DNA of 11,420 nucleotides. It comes from Tepidimonas sp. UBA997. GTDB taxonomy: Bacteria > Pseudomonadota > Gammaproteobacteria > Burkholderiales > Burkholderiaceae_C. Below, in pieces: positions 1-5,911 of the stretch. How positions within the stretch are numbered: position 1 is the stretch's first letter; each line of letters starts with the position of its first letter. The stretch lies in NCBI GenBank assembly GCA_002291945.1, contig DBAZ01000038.1:1-11420 (forward strand), in the 5' to 3' direction. The notes under the pieces were generated by a model. It saw only the letters and a program-made list of their open reading frames with translations. It was not told the DNA's origin and ran no database searches. The position numbers and the translations under genes were made by a program.

Positions 1-28
1 CACATCACTTTGAATCGCACCCCGTTTT

Positions 29-57
29 TTGTCACGTTTGGCCCGAGGCGTTAAAAT
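29..57 (+). promoter_or_regulatory. sigma70-type promoter for infA
   Basis: TTGTCA at 29-34 (5 of 6 to the -35 consensus) is followed after exactly 17 bp by TAAAAT at 52-57 (5 of 6 to the -10 consensus). The expected transcription start is near 64, giving a leader of about 220 nt before infA. This is seen in the sequence; promoter activity is inferred. Confidence 0.65.
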
Positions 58-63
58 GGCCTG

Positions 64-282
64 GTTGTGCCAGACTCGTCGGCGCAACCTCTGACGTTTG
101 ACTGGCCTTGGCCCTCTGCGGCCTGAAGCCCCCTTGATTTGACCTGGCGTCCGGTTCGGGGATCAACGCAATGCAAATGGCGGGCCAATCCCATCCCCGG
201 TTTCTGGCGTCCGGCTCATCGGACGTTAACGGGTCAGCCCCTTGGCTGTCCTGCCGTGGATCAACCTCCCTAAGGAAACCCC
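64..282 (+). promoter_or_regulatory. long structured 5' leader of infA
   Basis: I see no convincing protein-coding gene in this stretch. If the promoter at 29-57 is used, it is transcribed as a leader. Stem-loops visible on the RNA sense are: 63-71 with 81-89 (9 bp including one G-U pair, 9-nt loop, starting at the predicted 5' end); 208-213 with 220-225 (6 bp, 6-nt loop, extendable by two G-U pairs); and 235-239 with 244-248 (5 bp, 4-nt loop). The 11-mer CTGGCGTCCGG occurs at 144-154 and 204-214, and GGATCAAC at 160-167 and 258-265. Known: infA is cold-inducible in E. coli and leaders of cold-shock genes are often long and structured. A regulatory role here is inference. Confidence 0.4.
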
Positions 283-288
283 TTGGCT
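238..288 (+). repeat. decamer CCCCTTGGCT duplicated around the infA start
   Basis: CCCCTTGGCT occurs at 238-247 and again at 279-288. The second copy contains the TTG start codon of infA and its second codon. The first copy contributes to the loop and right arm of the small hairpin at 235-248. The arm AGCC (236-239) could pair with GGCT of either copy, so the two pairings would exclude each other. It may be chance. Confidence 0.35.
272..276 (+). promoter_or_regulatory. ribosome binding site deciding the TTG start of infA
   Basis: AAGGA lies 6 nt before the TTG at 283. This spacing, together with the family-typical N-terminus MAKEDLIEMQG that begins at that TTG, fixes the start. The next in-frame ATG (307) would remove eight conserved residues and has no comparable Shine-Dalgarno sequence. 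Confidence 0.75.
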
Positions 289-549
289 AAAGAAGATCTG
301 ATTGAAATGCAAGGCAAGGTGGACGAAGTGCTGCCCGATTCGCGTTATCGCGTCACGCTGGACAATGGCCACACACTGGTGGCCTACTCGGCCGGCAAGA
401 TGAAGAAAAACCACATCCGCATTCTGGCGGGCGACAAGGTGTCGCTCGAACTCTCGCCCTACGACCTCACCAAGGGCCGCATCACCTTCCGCCATATCGA
501 ACAGCGCACGGGTGGCACGCCTGCCCCTGTGCGTCGCACCTATCGCTGA
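283..549 (+). CDS. infA: translation initiation factor IF-1
   Basis: IF-1 is the small S1/OB-fold protein that occupies the ribosomal A site on the 30S subunit and helps IF-2 and IF-3 assemble the initiation complex. The 88-residue product opens with MAKEDLIEMQGKV and carries the OB-fold strands with the typical GHTLVAYSAGKMKKNHIRI and GDKVSLELSPYD segments. It then ends with an extra tail of about 16 residues (GGTPAPVRRTYR at the end) beyond the usual 72-residue IF-1. Known: betaproteobacteria often carry such a longer IF-1 in addition to the copy in the ribosomal-protein operon. Only one copy is visible here. The start codon is TTG, supported by AAGGA 6 nt upstream. It stands as its own unit behind a long leader; the next gene begins 116 bp later. 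Confidence 0.95.
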   Translation: MAKEDLIEMQGKVDEVLPDSRYRVTLDNGHTLVAYSAGKMKKNHIRILAGDKVSLELSPYDLTKGRITFRHIEQRTGGTPAPVRRTYR

Positions 550-653
550 ATCCTAGGGTTTATCCTGGTACCACAACGGGCGTCAATCCGGGACTTGTCA
601 GACTACCGTAAGCCTGGCATCTTTAAACTCTTACTATCAACAGTATCTTGGTT

Positions 654-659
654 AGGAGA
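654..659 (+). promoter_or_regulatory. ribosome binding site of sqr
   Basis: AGGAGA lies 6 nt before the ATG at 666 and selects that start over an in-frame TTG at 648, which would place this site inside the coding region. The rest of 550-665 is rather AT-rich near 620-650. It holds no gene, and I could not pick a convincing -35/-10 pair in it. Confidence 0.75.
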
Positions 660-665
660 CAAATC

Positions 666-1982
666 ATGAAACCCGTCGATGCTTCGCGTCGCTTTTGGCT
701 GGGCGGTGTCGCAACCCTGCCCCTCGCAGCTGCCCTCAGCACAACTTCTGCCCCGGCGCAAGCCCGCGTGCGCACCAATGCCCACATCGTGATCGTGGGC
801 AGCGGGCTGGGTGGCATTGCCTCGGCCAACCGGCTGTCGCGCCAGTTGGATGGTGCGCGCATCACCATCGTCGATAAACGCGAAGCCCATTTCTACCAAC
901 CCGGCTGGACGCTGGTGGCCAGTGGCTTATGGCCCGCTGCCAAGACCGTGGACAGCAACGCCCGTTACCACCCTGCTGGCGTCGAGTGGGTAAAAGACAA
1001 CGTAGCCGAGTTCGACCCGGTCGCCAATGCCATCGTCACCGAGGGCGGTCAGCGCATCGGCTACGACTTCCTGATCGTCGCCACCGGTTGTCAGCTCAAC
1101 TACAGCGCCATCGAAGGCATGGACACGTCGGCCATCGGCCAAAATGGCCTAGGCTCGGTATATCACAGCATCGACGCCGCATCAGCCACCTGGACTGCGA
1201 TGGACGCCTTCCGCAAAACCGGTGGCCGGGCCGTGGCCAACATGCCCCATACCCCCATGAAGTGTGCCGGTGCCCCGATCAAAATGGCCTTCATGCTGGC
1301 CGACCGTTTGCGCCAAGCGGGCAAGCTGGAGCAGACCGACTTCACGTTTTACTCTGGCCTGGGCACGGTGTTCGGCGTTCCGGCATACAACCAGTTCATC
1401 CTCAAGCGCTTCGAAACCTTGGGGGTGGAGGTGGAACTCAACCAGCGGCTGACCAGTATCGACATAGGCAGCCGACGGGCCACCTTTGTCAGCCCGGAAG
1501 GGGAAAAAACACAAGCCGATTACGACTTCATTCACGTGGTGCCACCCATGAGCGCCCCCACTGTGGTGCGCAACAGCCCCTTGGCTTGGCAGGAAGGCCC
1601 GTTTGCCGGTGGCGGCTGGCTGGAAGTGGACGAAAAAACGCTGCGCCACCGGCGTTTCCCCAATGTGTTCGGGCTGGGCGACGTCAATGGCACACGGCGC
1701 GGCAAGACCGCAGCCACCGTCAAGGCGGGCGTGCCGATCGTGGTCACGCACCTGATCGAGGCCATCAACGGCCAAGAAAACAGCCTACAGTTCAACGGCT
1801 ACACCTCCTGCCCGCTCATCACGCGCGAAGGCTCGGCGCTGCTGGTCGAGTTCGACTACGACGGCAACTTTGTTCCCTCTATACCCTTCATCGACCCCAT
1901 GAAAGAGAGCTACTTTGCTTGGGTCATGAAACACCGCATGCTTTTGCCCGCCTACCGAGCCGTCCTCCATGGCCGCGCCTAA
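666..1982 (+). CDS. sqr: Tat-exported sulfide:quinone oxidoreductase
   Basis: This is a 438-residue FAD enzyme of the SQR / flavocytochrome c sulfide dehydrogenase group, which oxidises sulfide (to sulfane sulfur) and passes electrons to quinone. SRRFWLGG at residues 7-14, a hydrophobic stretch and an Ala-rich region to about 33 form a twin-arginine signal, so it should be exported folded. The FAD dinucleotide-binding motif GSGLGG is at 45-50, and a second FAD contact is FGLGDVNG around D339. Three cysteines match SQR: C142 (VATGCQ), C200 (MKCAGAP) and C382 (YTSCPL). The last two match the redox pair in the segments KCAGAP and TSCPL known from human SQOR. The tail (DPMKES onward, basic and aromatic) resembles the membrane-binding C-terminus of SQR. 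FccB is the main alternative, but no cytochrome subunit is adjacent. It is followed 18 bp later by a small membrane protein, probably in the same operon. Confidence 0.85.
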   Translation: MKPVDASRRFWLGGVATLPLAAALSTTSAPAQARVRTNAHIVIVGSGLGGIASANRLSRQLDGARITIVDKREAHFYQPGWTLVASGLWPAAKTVDSNARYHPAGVEWVKDNVAEFDPVANAIVTEGGQRIGYDFLIVATGCQLNYSAIEGMDTSAIGQNGLGSVYHSIDAASATWTAMDAFRKTGGRAVANMPHTPMKCAGAPIKMAFMLADRLRQAGKLEQTDFTFYSGLGTVFGVPAYNQFILKRFETLGVEVELNQRLTSIDIGSRRATFVSPEGEKTQADYDFIHVVPPMSAPTVVRNSPLAWQEGPFAGGGWLEVDEKTLRHRRFPNVFGLGDVNGTRRGKTAATVKAGVPIVVTHLIEAINGQENSLQFNGYTSCPLITREGSALLVEFDYDGNFVPSIPFIDPMKESYFAWVMKHRMLLPAYRAVLHGRA

Positions 1983-2000
1983 CAAATAAGGACTCGCATC

Positions 2001-2339
2001 ATGTATGAAATTTGGCTAGGCCTGAATATCGTTTTTGAAACCCTGCGCCCGATGTTGGCTGCACTGGCGCTGCTGGGCCTGACATGGCTGGCCTTGCTGG
2101 TCGTTGCGCTGCGCTGTCCGGGTGCCCAATGGCGCAAGGTTTTGCCCGCCGTCGTGATTTTTGGCGTTTTTTCGGCCATCGTCATCATGGTGATGGGGCC
2201 GACTTGGACTTCGTCTAGCCTGTCTCAACTCACTTACTGGGTGGACTGGGCGTTTCTGGGCAGCAGTGCGTTAGGCCTTGGCGCATTGCTCGCCGTGTTG
2301 GTCTGGCCAGCGCTCGCTTGGCTGACCCGCCGCGCCTGA
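2001..2339 (+). CDS. small three-helix membrane protein next to sqr
   Basis: I do not recognise a family with confidence. The 112-residue protein has a short amphipathic N-terminus (1-15) and three hydrophobic segments at about 17-38, 47-66 and 82-107. It ends in TRRA, with the basic residues R38, R45, K46, R110 and R111 flanking helices. There is one cysteine (C39). AAGGA (1988-1992) lies 8 nt before the ATG, and the gene begins 18 bp after the sqr stop on the same strand, so cotranscription is likely. Inference: it may anchor the exported SQR, help quinone access, or handle the sulfur product. No catalytic or metal-binding motif is visible, so no function is assigned. The next gene converges on it. 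Confidence 0.8.
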   Translation: MYEIWLGLNIVFETLRPMLAALALLGLTWLALLVVALRCPGAQWRKVLPAVVIFGVFSAIVIMVMGPTWTSSSLSQLTYWVDWAFLGSSALGLGALLAVLVWPALAWLTRRA

Positions 2340-2365
2340 CTCAAACGCCACCGCGCTCTACATGA

Positions 2366-2403
2366 CCAGACCCAAGCGCTGCATGAATTGCAGCCGGGTC
2401 CGG
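2366..2403. terminator. imperfect hairpin between convergent sqr unit and modC
   Basis: An inner stem GCTGCA (2378-2383) pairs with TGCAGC (2389-2394) over a 5-nt loop. An outer stem GACCC (2369-2373) pairs with GGGTC (2396-2400), and one mismatch further out CC (2366-2367) pairs with GG (2402-2403). It sits 27 bp after the small membrane gene and about 60 bp after modC, where a bidirectional terminator is expected. There is no run of T on either side, so it is not a classical intrinsic terminator; it may stabilise 3' ends or act with Rho. Confidence 0.45.
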
Positions 2404-2413
2404 TCGTCTCCTC

Positions 2414-2456
2414 CCCCAAGCGTCCCAAGCGCCTCAGCGACCCTAGCGCCCCAGCG
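2414..2456. repeat. five tandem 8-9 bp units with AGCG core
   Basis: Consecutive units read CCCCAAGCG (2414-2422), TCCCAAGCG (2423-2431), CCTCAGCG (2432-2439), ACCCTAGCG (2440-2448) and CCCCAGCG (2449-2456). They end 5 bp before the modC stop. This is a short degenerate microsatellite-like tract in the convergent gap; no function is evident. Confidence 0.5.
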
Positions 2457-2461
2457 CCGCC

Positions 2462-3547
2462 TCAGTGAACGATCGCCACCGATTTGACCTGAGCCCATAC
2501 CGGCATGCCGGGTACCAGACCCAGTTCCTGCACCGCCCGGCTGGTGATGCGGGCCAGCAGCAGCTTGCTTGCGCAGCGCACCCTGACCAAGGTTTCGCCA
2601 GGGTGGTTCCCCGGGCCCAAGGCATCAACGACGCCGGGCAACTGGTTCTGGATGCTGGTTGAACGCGGGGGCTGCGTACACAGGCTCACGTCCCGGGCCA
2701 GTATGCGCAGACGCACGGTTTGTTGCAGGGGCGCGTCGGTACTCGCCAGCCATAGCACGTGCTCGTCAAAGCCTACGCTTTGCAGATGCCAGGCCGCGTC
2801 ACGCGCCAACACCTGGCCGCTGATGACCACCCCCGCCTCATCGCCCAACAGCACCAGCGCATCGAGCGAGGCAAGCACCGTGGCCAGCGGCCCTTGCGAC
2901 CGCACCCGCCCCTGATCGAGCACCACCAGATGATCCGCCAGCCGGGCCAGCTCATTGACCGAATGGGTCACGTACAGCATGGGCAACTTGAGCTCGTCGC
3001 GCAGCCGCTCCAGCCAGGGGAGGATGTCCTGGCGCCGCGCCTGGTCGAGCGCGGCCATGGGCTCGTCGAGCAACAGCACGCGCGGCGAGGTGGCCAAGGC
3101 ACGGGCGATGGCCACCCGCTGCCGCTCCCCGCCCGACAGGGCATCGGTACGGCGCTTGAGCAGATGGCCTATCCCCAGCAGTTCGATGGCGGCCTGCAGC
3201 GTGGCTTCGGCCTGCTCGCAACGCACGCGCCTGAGACCGTAACGCAGGTTGCCGGTCACGTCCAGATGGTCGAACAGACTGGCTTCCTGAAACACATAGC
3301 CCAGTGGACGCTGGTGGGTGGGCAGAAACACCCCCCGATCGGTGTCCTGCCAGCACTCGCCGGCCACCCGCACCTGCCCTTCAGGCGCGTGCTCCAGCCC
3401 GGCAACGCAGCGCAGCACGCTGGTCTTGCCGGAACCCGAGGGGCCAAACAGCACCGTGATCCCGCTGGCGGGCAGGGCCAGATCCACGTCGAGCCGGAAA
3501 TCGGCCCGGGGCAATCGCAGGCGCACCTGCAGCAGATCGGCGCTCAT
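2462..3547 (-). CDS. modC: molybdate ABC transporter ATPase ModC
   Basis: This is the ATP-hydrolysing subunit that drives molybdate import through ModB, on the cytoplasmic face of the inner membrane. The 361-residue protein has Walker A GPSGSGKT at 35-42, a Q-loop glutamine at 87, the ABC signature LSGGERQR at 137-144, Walker B LLLDEPMAALD at 158-168 and the switch histidine H195. A C-terminal Mop/TOBE domain at about 292-358 is the mark that separates ModC from other importer ATPases; it binds oxyanion and can regulate transport. Length is normal for ModC (about 350-365). Its ATG overlaps the modB stop in an ATGA (3544-3547), indicating translational coupling. It is the last gene of modABC and faces the sqr unit. 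Confidence 0.95.
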   Translation of the reverse strand: MSADLLQVRLRLPRADFRLDVDLALPASGITVLFGPSGSGKTSVLRCVAGLEHAPEGQVRVAGECWQDTDRGVFLPTHQRPLGYVFQEASLFDHLDVTGNLRYGLRRVRCEQAEATLQAAIELLGIGHLLKRRTDALSGGERQRVAIARALATSPRVLLLDEPMAALDQARRQDILPWLERLRDELKLPMLYVTHSVNELARLADHLVVLDQGRVRSQGPLATVLASLDALVLLGDEAGVVISGQVLARDAAWHLQSVGFDEHVLWLASTDAPLQQTVRLRILARDVSLCTQPPRSTSIQNQLPGVVDALGPGNHPGETLVRVRCASKLLLARITSRAVQELGLVPGMPVWAQVKSVAIVH

Positions 3548-4227
3548 GGCAACACCCGGGCATGTCGGCGCTTGAGCAGGGCCAACACCAGCATCACCGT
3601 GAACGAGAAAATCACCATGCCCCCCGCCAGCCAGTGGGCCTGCGTGTACTCCATGGCCTCGACATGGCCGTAGATCTGGGTCGAGACCACCCGCGTCTGC
3701 CCCGGAATGTTGCCACCCACCATCAGAATCACCCCGAATTCGCCTACCGTGTGGGCAAAGCTTAGAATGGCGGCGGTCAGCACCCCCGAGCGGGCCTGCG
3801 GCAATGCAACCGTGAAAAAGGCATCAAGCGGACTGGCCCGCAGCGTGGCCGCCACCTCCATCGGGCGCTTGCCCAGGGCCTCGAAAGCGTGCTGCATCGG
3901 TTGCACCGCAAAGGGCATCGACGAAATCACCGATCCGATGAGCAAACCGGTGAAAGAAAACGACAGCAGCCCCCACCCCATGGCCTGCGTGAACTGGCCC
4001 ACGGGCCCGTTCGGCCCCATCGCCATCAGCAGGTAAAAACCGAGCACGCTGGGCGGCAGTACCAGCGGCACGGTGGCCAGCGCACCGATGGGCGCACGCC
4101 AGGCGGAACGGGTTTGCGACAGCCACCAAGCCAGCGGGATGGCGATGACGAGCAGCAGCAAGGTGGTGGCGGACGCCAACTTCAAGGTCAACTGTATCGC
4201 TGCCCAGGCACTGGGGTCGATCGGCAT
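3544..4227 (-). CDS. modB: molybdate ABC transporter permease ModB
   Basis: This 227-residue inner-membrane permease of the binding-protein-dependent type forms the molybdate channel. Hydrophobic segments lie near 17-37, 48-70, 84-108, 148-170 and 199-218. The cytoplasmic EAA loop that docks on ModC runs from E124 to P143 (EVAATLRASPLDAFFTVALP), followed by the ModB-typical HTVGEFGVILMVGGNIPGQT. At the position of the usually conserved glycine of the EAA loop there is R130 (codon CGG). I cannot judge how common this is among betaproteobacterial ModB. The gene begins 12 bp after modA with no clear Shine-Dalgarno sequence, so translation is probably coupled. Its stop overlaps modC. Confidence 0.95.
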   Translation of the reverse strand: MPIDPSAWAAIQLTLKLASATTLLLLVIAIPLAWWLSQTRSAWRAPIGALATVPLVLPPSVLGFYLLMAMGPNGPVGQFTQAMGWGLLSFSFTGLLIGSVISSMPFAVQPMQHAFEALGKRPMEVAATLRASPLDAFFTVALPQARSGVLTAAILSFAHTVGEFGVILMVGGNIPGQTRVVSTQIYGHVEAMEYTQAHWLAGGMVIFSFTVMLVLALLKRRHARVLP

Positions 4228-4239
4228 GGCAGGTCTGAC

Positions 4240-5001
4240 TCAGTGGTCGTAGCCGAAAGCCCGGATGATGGTCAGGGCCGGTTCGGTGCGCAGATAGGCC
4301 AGCAGGGCGGTGGCGGCCGGGTTGGCTGCGCCGCGCTGGAGCAACACCGCGTCCTGCCGGATCGGGGTGTAGAACGACTGCGGCACGACCCACGCGGACC
4401 CGGATGTCAGTTGCCCTTCGACGAACACCTGGGACAGGGCCACGAAACCGAGCTGGGCATTCTGGCTAGCGGCAAAGTGGTAGGCTTGGGCGATGCTGTC
4501 GCCAAACACCGCGCGCGCTTGCAGACCCGACCAGACCCCCATGTGCGTCATGGTTTCCACGGCCGCCGCCCCATAGGGGGCAACCTTGGGGTCAGCCAGT
4601 GCGATCCGGGTGAAGGGTGCCGAGCGCAGCACCGCCCCTTCGGCATCGACCAGATTCGGGTCGCGGCTCCAGAGCACCAGCCGCCCGATGGCGTAGGTGA
4701 ACCGGGTGCCCGCAACCGCATGGCCGCCTTCGATCAGGCGCGCCGGGGCGCGGTCATCGGCCGAGAGCATCACGTCGAACGGTGCGCCGTGGCGGATCTG
4801 GGCGTAGAGCCGACCCGTCGAAGCCACCGAAAGCACGGCCCGAAAACCGGTTTCCCTTTCAAACTGTTGGGCGATGCGTTGCATGGGCACGGCAAAATTG
4901 GCCGCCACCGCCACATTCACGCTGGCGGCCTGTGCCGTGGCAGCCAATGCAAGGAGCGTCAGCAACGCCCACAGCGCCAGCAACGTGCTTTTGATGTTCA
5001 T
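4240..5001 (-). CDS. modA: periplasmic molybdate-binding protein ModA
   Basis: ModA captures molybdate (and tungstate) in the periplasm and delivers it to ModB/ModC. The 253-residue precursor has a Sec signal peptide (MNIKSTLL with an Ala/Leu core) and a likely cut after A25 (AQA, then ASV). The mature start NVAVAANF (N35), S61-T62 in VASTGRL and the Tyr in APYGAAA are the regions where ModA proteins contact the oxyanion. AANF rather than the AASL of E. coli ModA recalls the Azotobacter-type group. FDVMLSADD is also typical. GAAAGG (5010-5015) sits 8 nt before the ATG. It is the first gene of modABC, divergent from modE. Confidence 0.93.
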   Translation of the reverse strand: MNIKSTLLALWALLTLLALAATAQAASVNVAVAANFAVPMQRIAQQFERETGFRAVLSVASTGRLYAQIRHGAPFDVMLSADDRAPARLIEGGHAVAGTRFTYAIGRLVLWSRDPNLVDAEGAVLRSAPFTRIALADPKVAPYGAAAVETMTHMGVWSGLQARAVFGDSIAQAYHFAASQNAQLGFVALSQVFVEGQLTSGSAWVVPQSFYTPIRQDAVLLQRGAANPAATALLAYLRTEPALTIIRAFGYDH

Positions 5002-5112
5002 ACGTCTAGCCTTTCGTTTTCCAGAAAAAGAATAGCGACACTGTAGCAGAAAAGCTTGGCGTCATTCCATGAATGAATAGCGAAACCCGGTCTGTCGCGT
5101 TACCATGTGGTC
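5002..5112. promoter_or_regulatory. divergent modA/modE control region
   Basis: On the minus strand an extended -10 TGCTACAGT (5048-5040) predicts a modA start near 5033. On the plus strand TACCAT (5101-5106) is a possible modE -10. A perfect inverted repeat TCATTC (5062-5067) / GAATGA (5071-5076), with 3-nt spacer, sits between the two promoters. GAATAGCGA occurs twice in the same orientation, at 5030-5038 (over the predicted modA start) and 5075-5083 (near the modE -35). Its complement TCGCTATTC faintly recalls CGnTAT-type ModE half-sites. ModE repression of modA in the presence of molybdate is established in E. coli; these sites are inferred. Confidence 0.5.
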
Positions 5113-5865
5113 ATGAGCAAAGCCCCCCTCTCCTTGGCTGACGTGCTGGGTCACGACATGATCGACAAGCGGATCGACATCCTGCGACGCATCGGCGAGG
5201 CGGGATCCATTTCCGAGGCCGCCCGCGGTGCGGGTGTGAGCTACAAGGCGGCCTGGCAGGCCATCGAGGCCCTGACCAATCTGGCGGGTCAGCCACTGGT
5301 GAGCAAAACGGTCGGTGGCAGCGGGGGCGGTGGTGCCGTGCTGACGCCTGCAGGCCAGCAGGTTCTGTCGGCGGCCCAGGCGCTAGCGGCTGCACGCCAG
5401 CAGATCATGGCCCGCTACACGCGCTCCCACGACGACCCCGGCCCTGCCGTGCTGACGCTGCGCACCAGCATGCGCAACCAAATGCCCTGCCGCGTCACCG
5501 CGCTGGGCACCGAGCGCGGGCAAGTCAGCGTGACGCTGCAACTTGCCGATGGTGCAAGCCTGGTGTCGCGCATCACGCCGGTCAGTGCGCAGTTGCTTGG
5601 CCTGCAACCGGGGCTCGACGTGCTGGTGATGTGCAAAGCCACCGCGATCCAGATGCGGGGCTCGCCCCCCGACACCGCTGGGGTGAACGTGCTCAGGGGC
5701 ACGGTGCGGCGCACGGGCCGTCAGGCCGGTGGCGAAGTGACGCTGGAGACGAGCCCGGGCATCCGGCTGGTCGGCTACGCGGCCCCCGACTTCACACCCC
5801 GATCCGGCCTGAAGGCCTACGCGGCGGTGGCTGCATCGGCCCTCGTGATCGGGGCCTTGTACTGA
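5113..5865 (+). CDS. modE: molybdate-responsive transcriptional regulator ModE
   Basis: ModE is a cytoplasmic dimer that binds molybdate through its C-terminal domains and represses mod genes, sometimes activating molybdoenzyme genes. The 250-residue protein has an N-terminal winged HTH (about 20-110) with SISEAARGAGVSYKAAWQAI and the ModE-typical wing GGSGGGGAVLTPAG. Two Mop/TOBE domains follow: one from about 115 with TSMRNQ (family motif TSxRNQ) to about 182, and a second from about 192 to 250. Length is close to the 262 residues of E. coli ModE. I chose ATG 5113; a GTG at 5107 would add only two residues. Neither has a Shine-Dalgarno sequence, and a -10-like TACCAT ends 7 nt before the ATG, so the mRNA may be leaderless. 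It is divergent from modABC and convergent with coaBC. Confidence 0.93.
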   Translation: MSKAPLSLADVLGHDMIDKRIDILRRIGEAGSISEAARGAGVSYKAAWQAIEALTNLAGQPLVSKTVGGSGGGGAVLTPAGQQVLSAAQALAAARQQIMARYTRSHDDPGPAVLTLRTSMRNQMPCRVTALGTERGQVSVTLQLADGASLVSRITPVSAQLLGLQPGLDVLVMCKATAIQMRGSPPDTAGVNVLRGTVRRTGRQAGGEVTLETSPGIRLVGYAAPDFTPRSGLKAYAAVAASALVIGALY

Positions 5866-5871
5866 AGGCCC
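5852..5871. terminator. hairpin over the modE stop codon
   Basis: GGGCCTT (5852-5858) and AAGGCCC (5865-5871) form a perfect 7-bp stem with a 6-nt loop, and the TGA stop of modE (5863-5865) lies at the loop/right arm. It sits in the short convergent gap before the coaBC stop. No T-run follows on either strand, so intrinsic termination is doubtful; 3' end protection is possible. Confidence 0.4.
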
Positions 5872-5911
5872 ACCTTGAACGACGCAATCGCCGCCTGACC
5901 CTGCGGCCCGA

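Noticed and set aside
242..301. Short TTG-started upstream reading frame crossing the infA start
   Set aside because: 19 codons, no RBS, and only the repeat context draws attention to it; not annotated as a gene.
648..665. TTG start six codons upstream of sqr ATG
   Set aside because: The RBS AGGAGA at 654-659 would lie inside the extension; ATG 666 also gives a normal Tat signal.
929..2008. 359-codon open frame overlapping sqr in another frame
   Set aside because: Arg/Pro/His-rich translation typical of a shadow of a GC-rich gene; sqr in the other frame has full family motifs.
2759..3673. Long plus-strand frame antisense to modC
   Set aside because: Low-complexity Gln/His/Arg translation with no motif; modC is fully supported.
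3889..5046. 385-codon plus-strand frame antisense to modB and modA
   Set aside because: Composition (Gly, Arg, His, Gln) is that of an antisense shadow, and both mod genes are certain.
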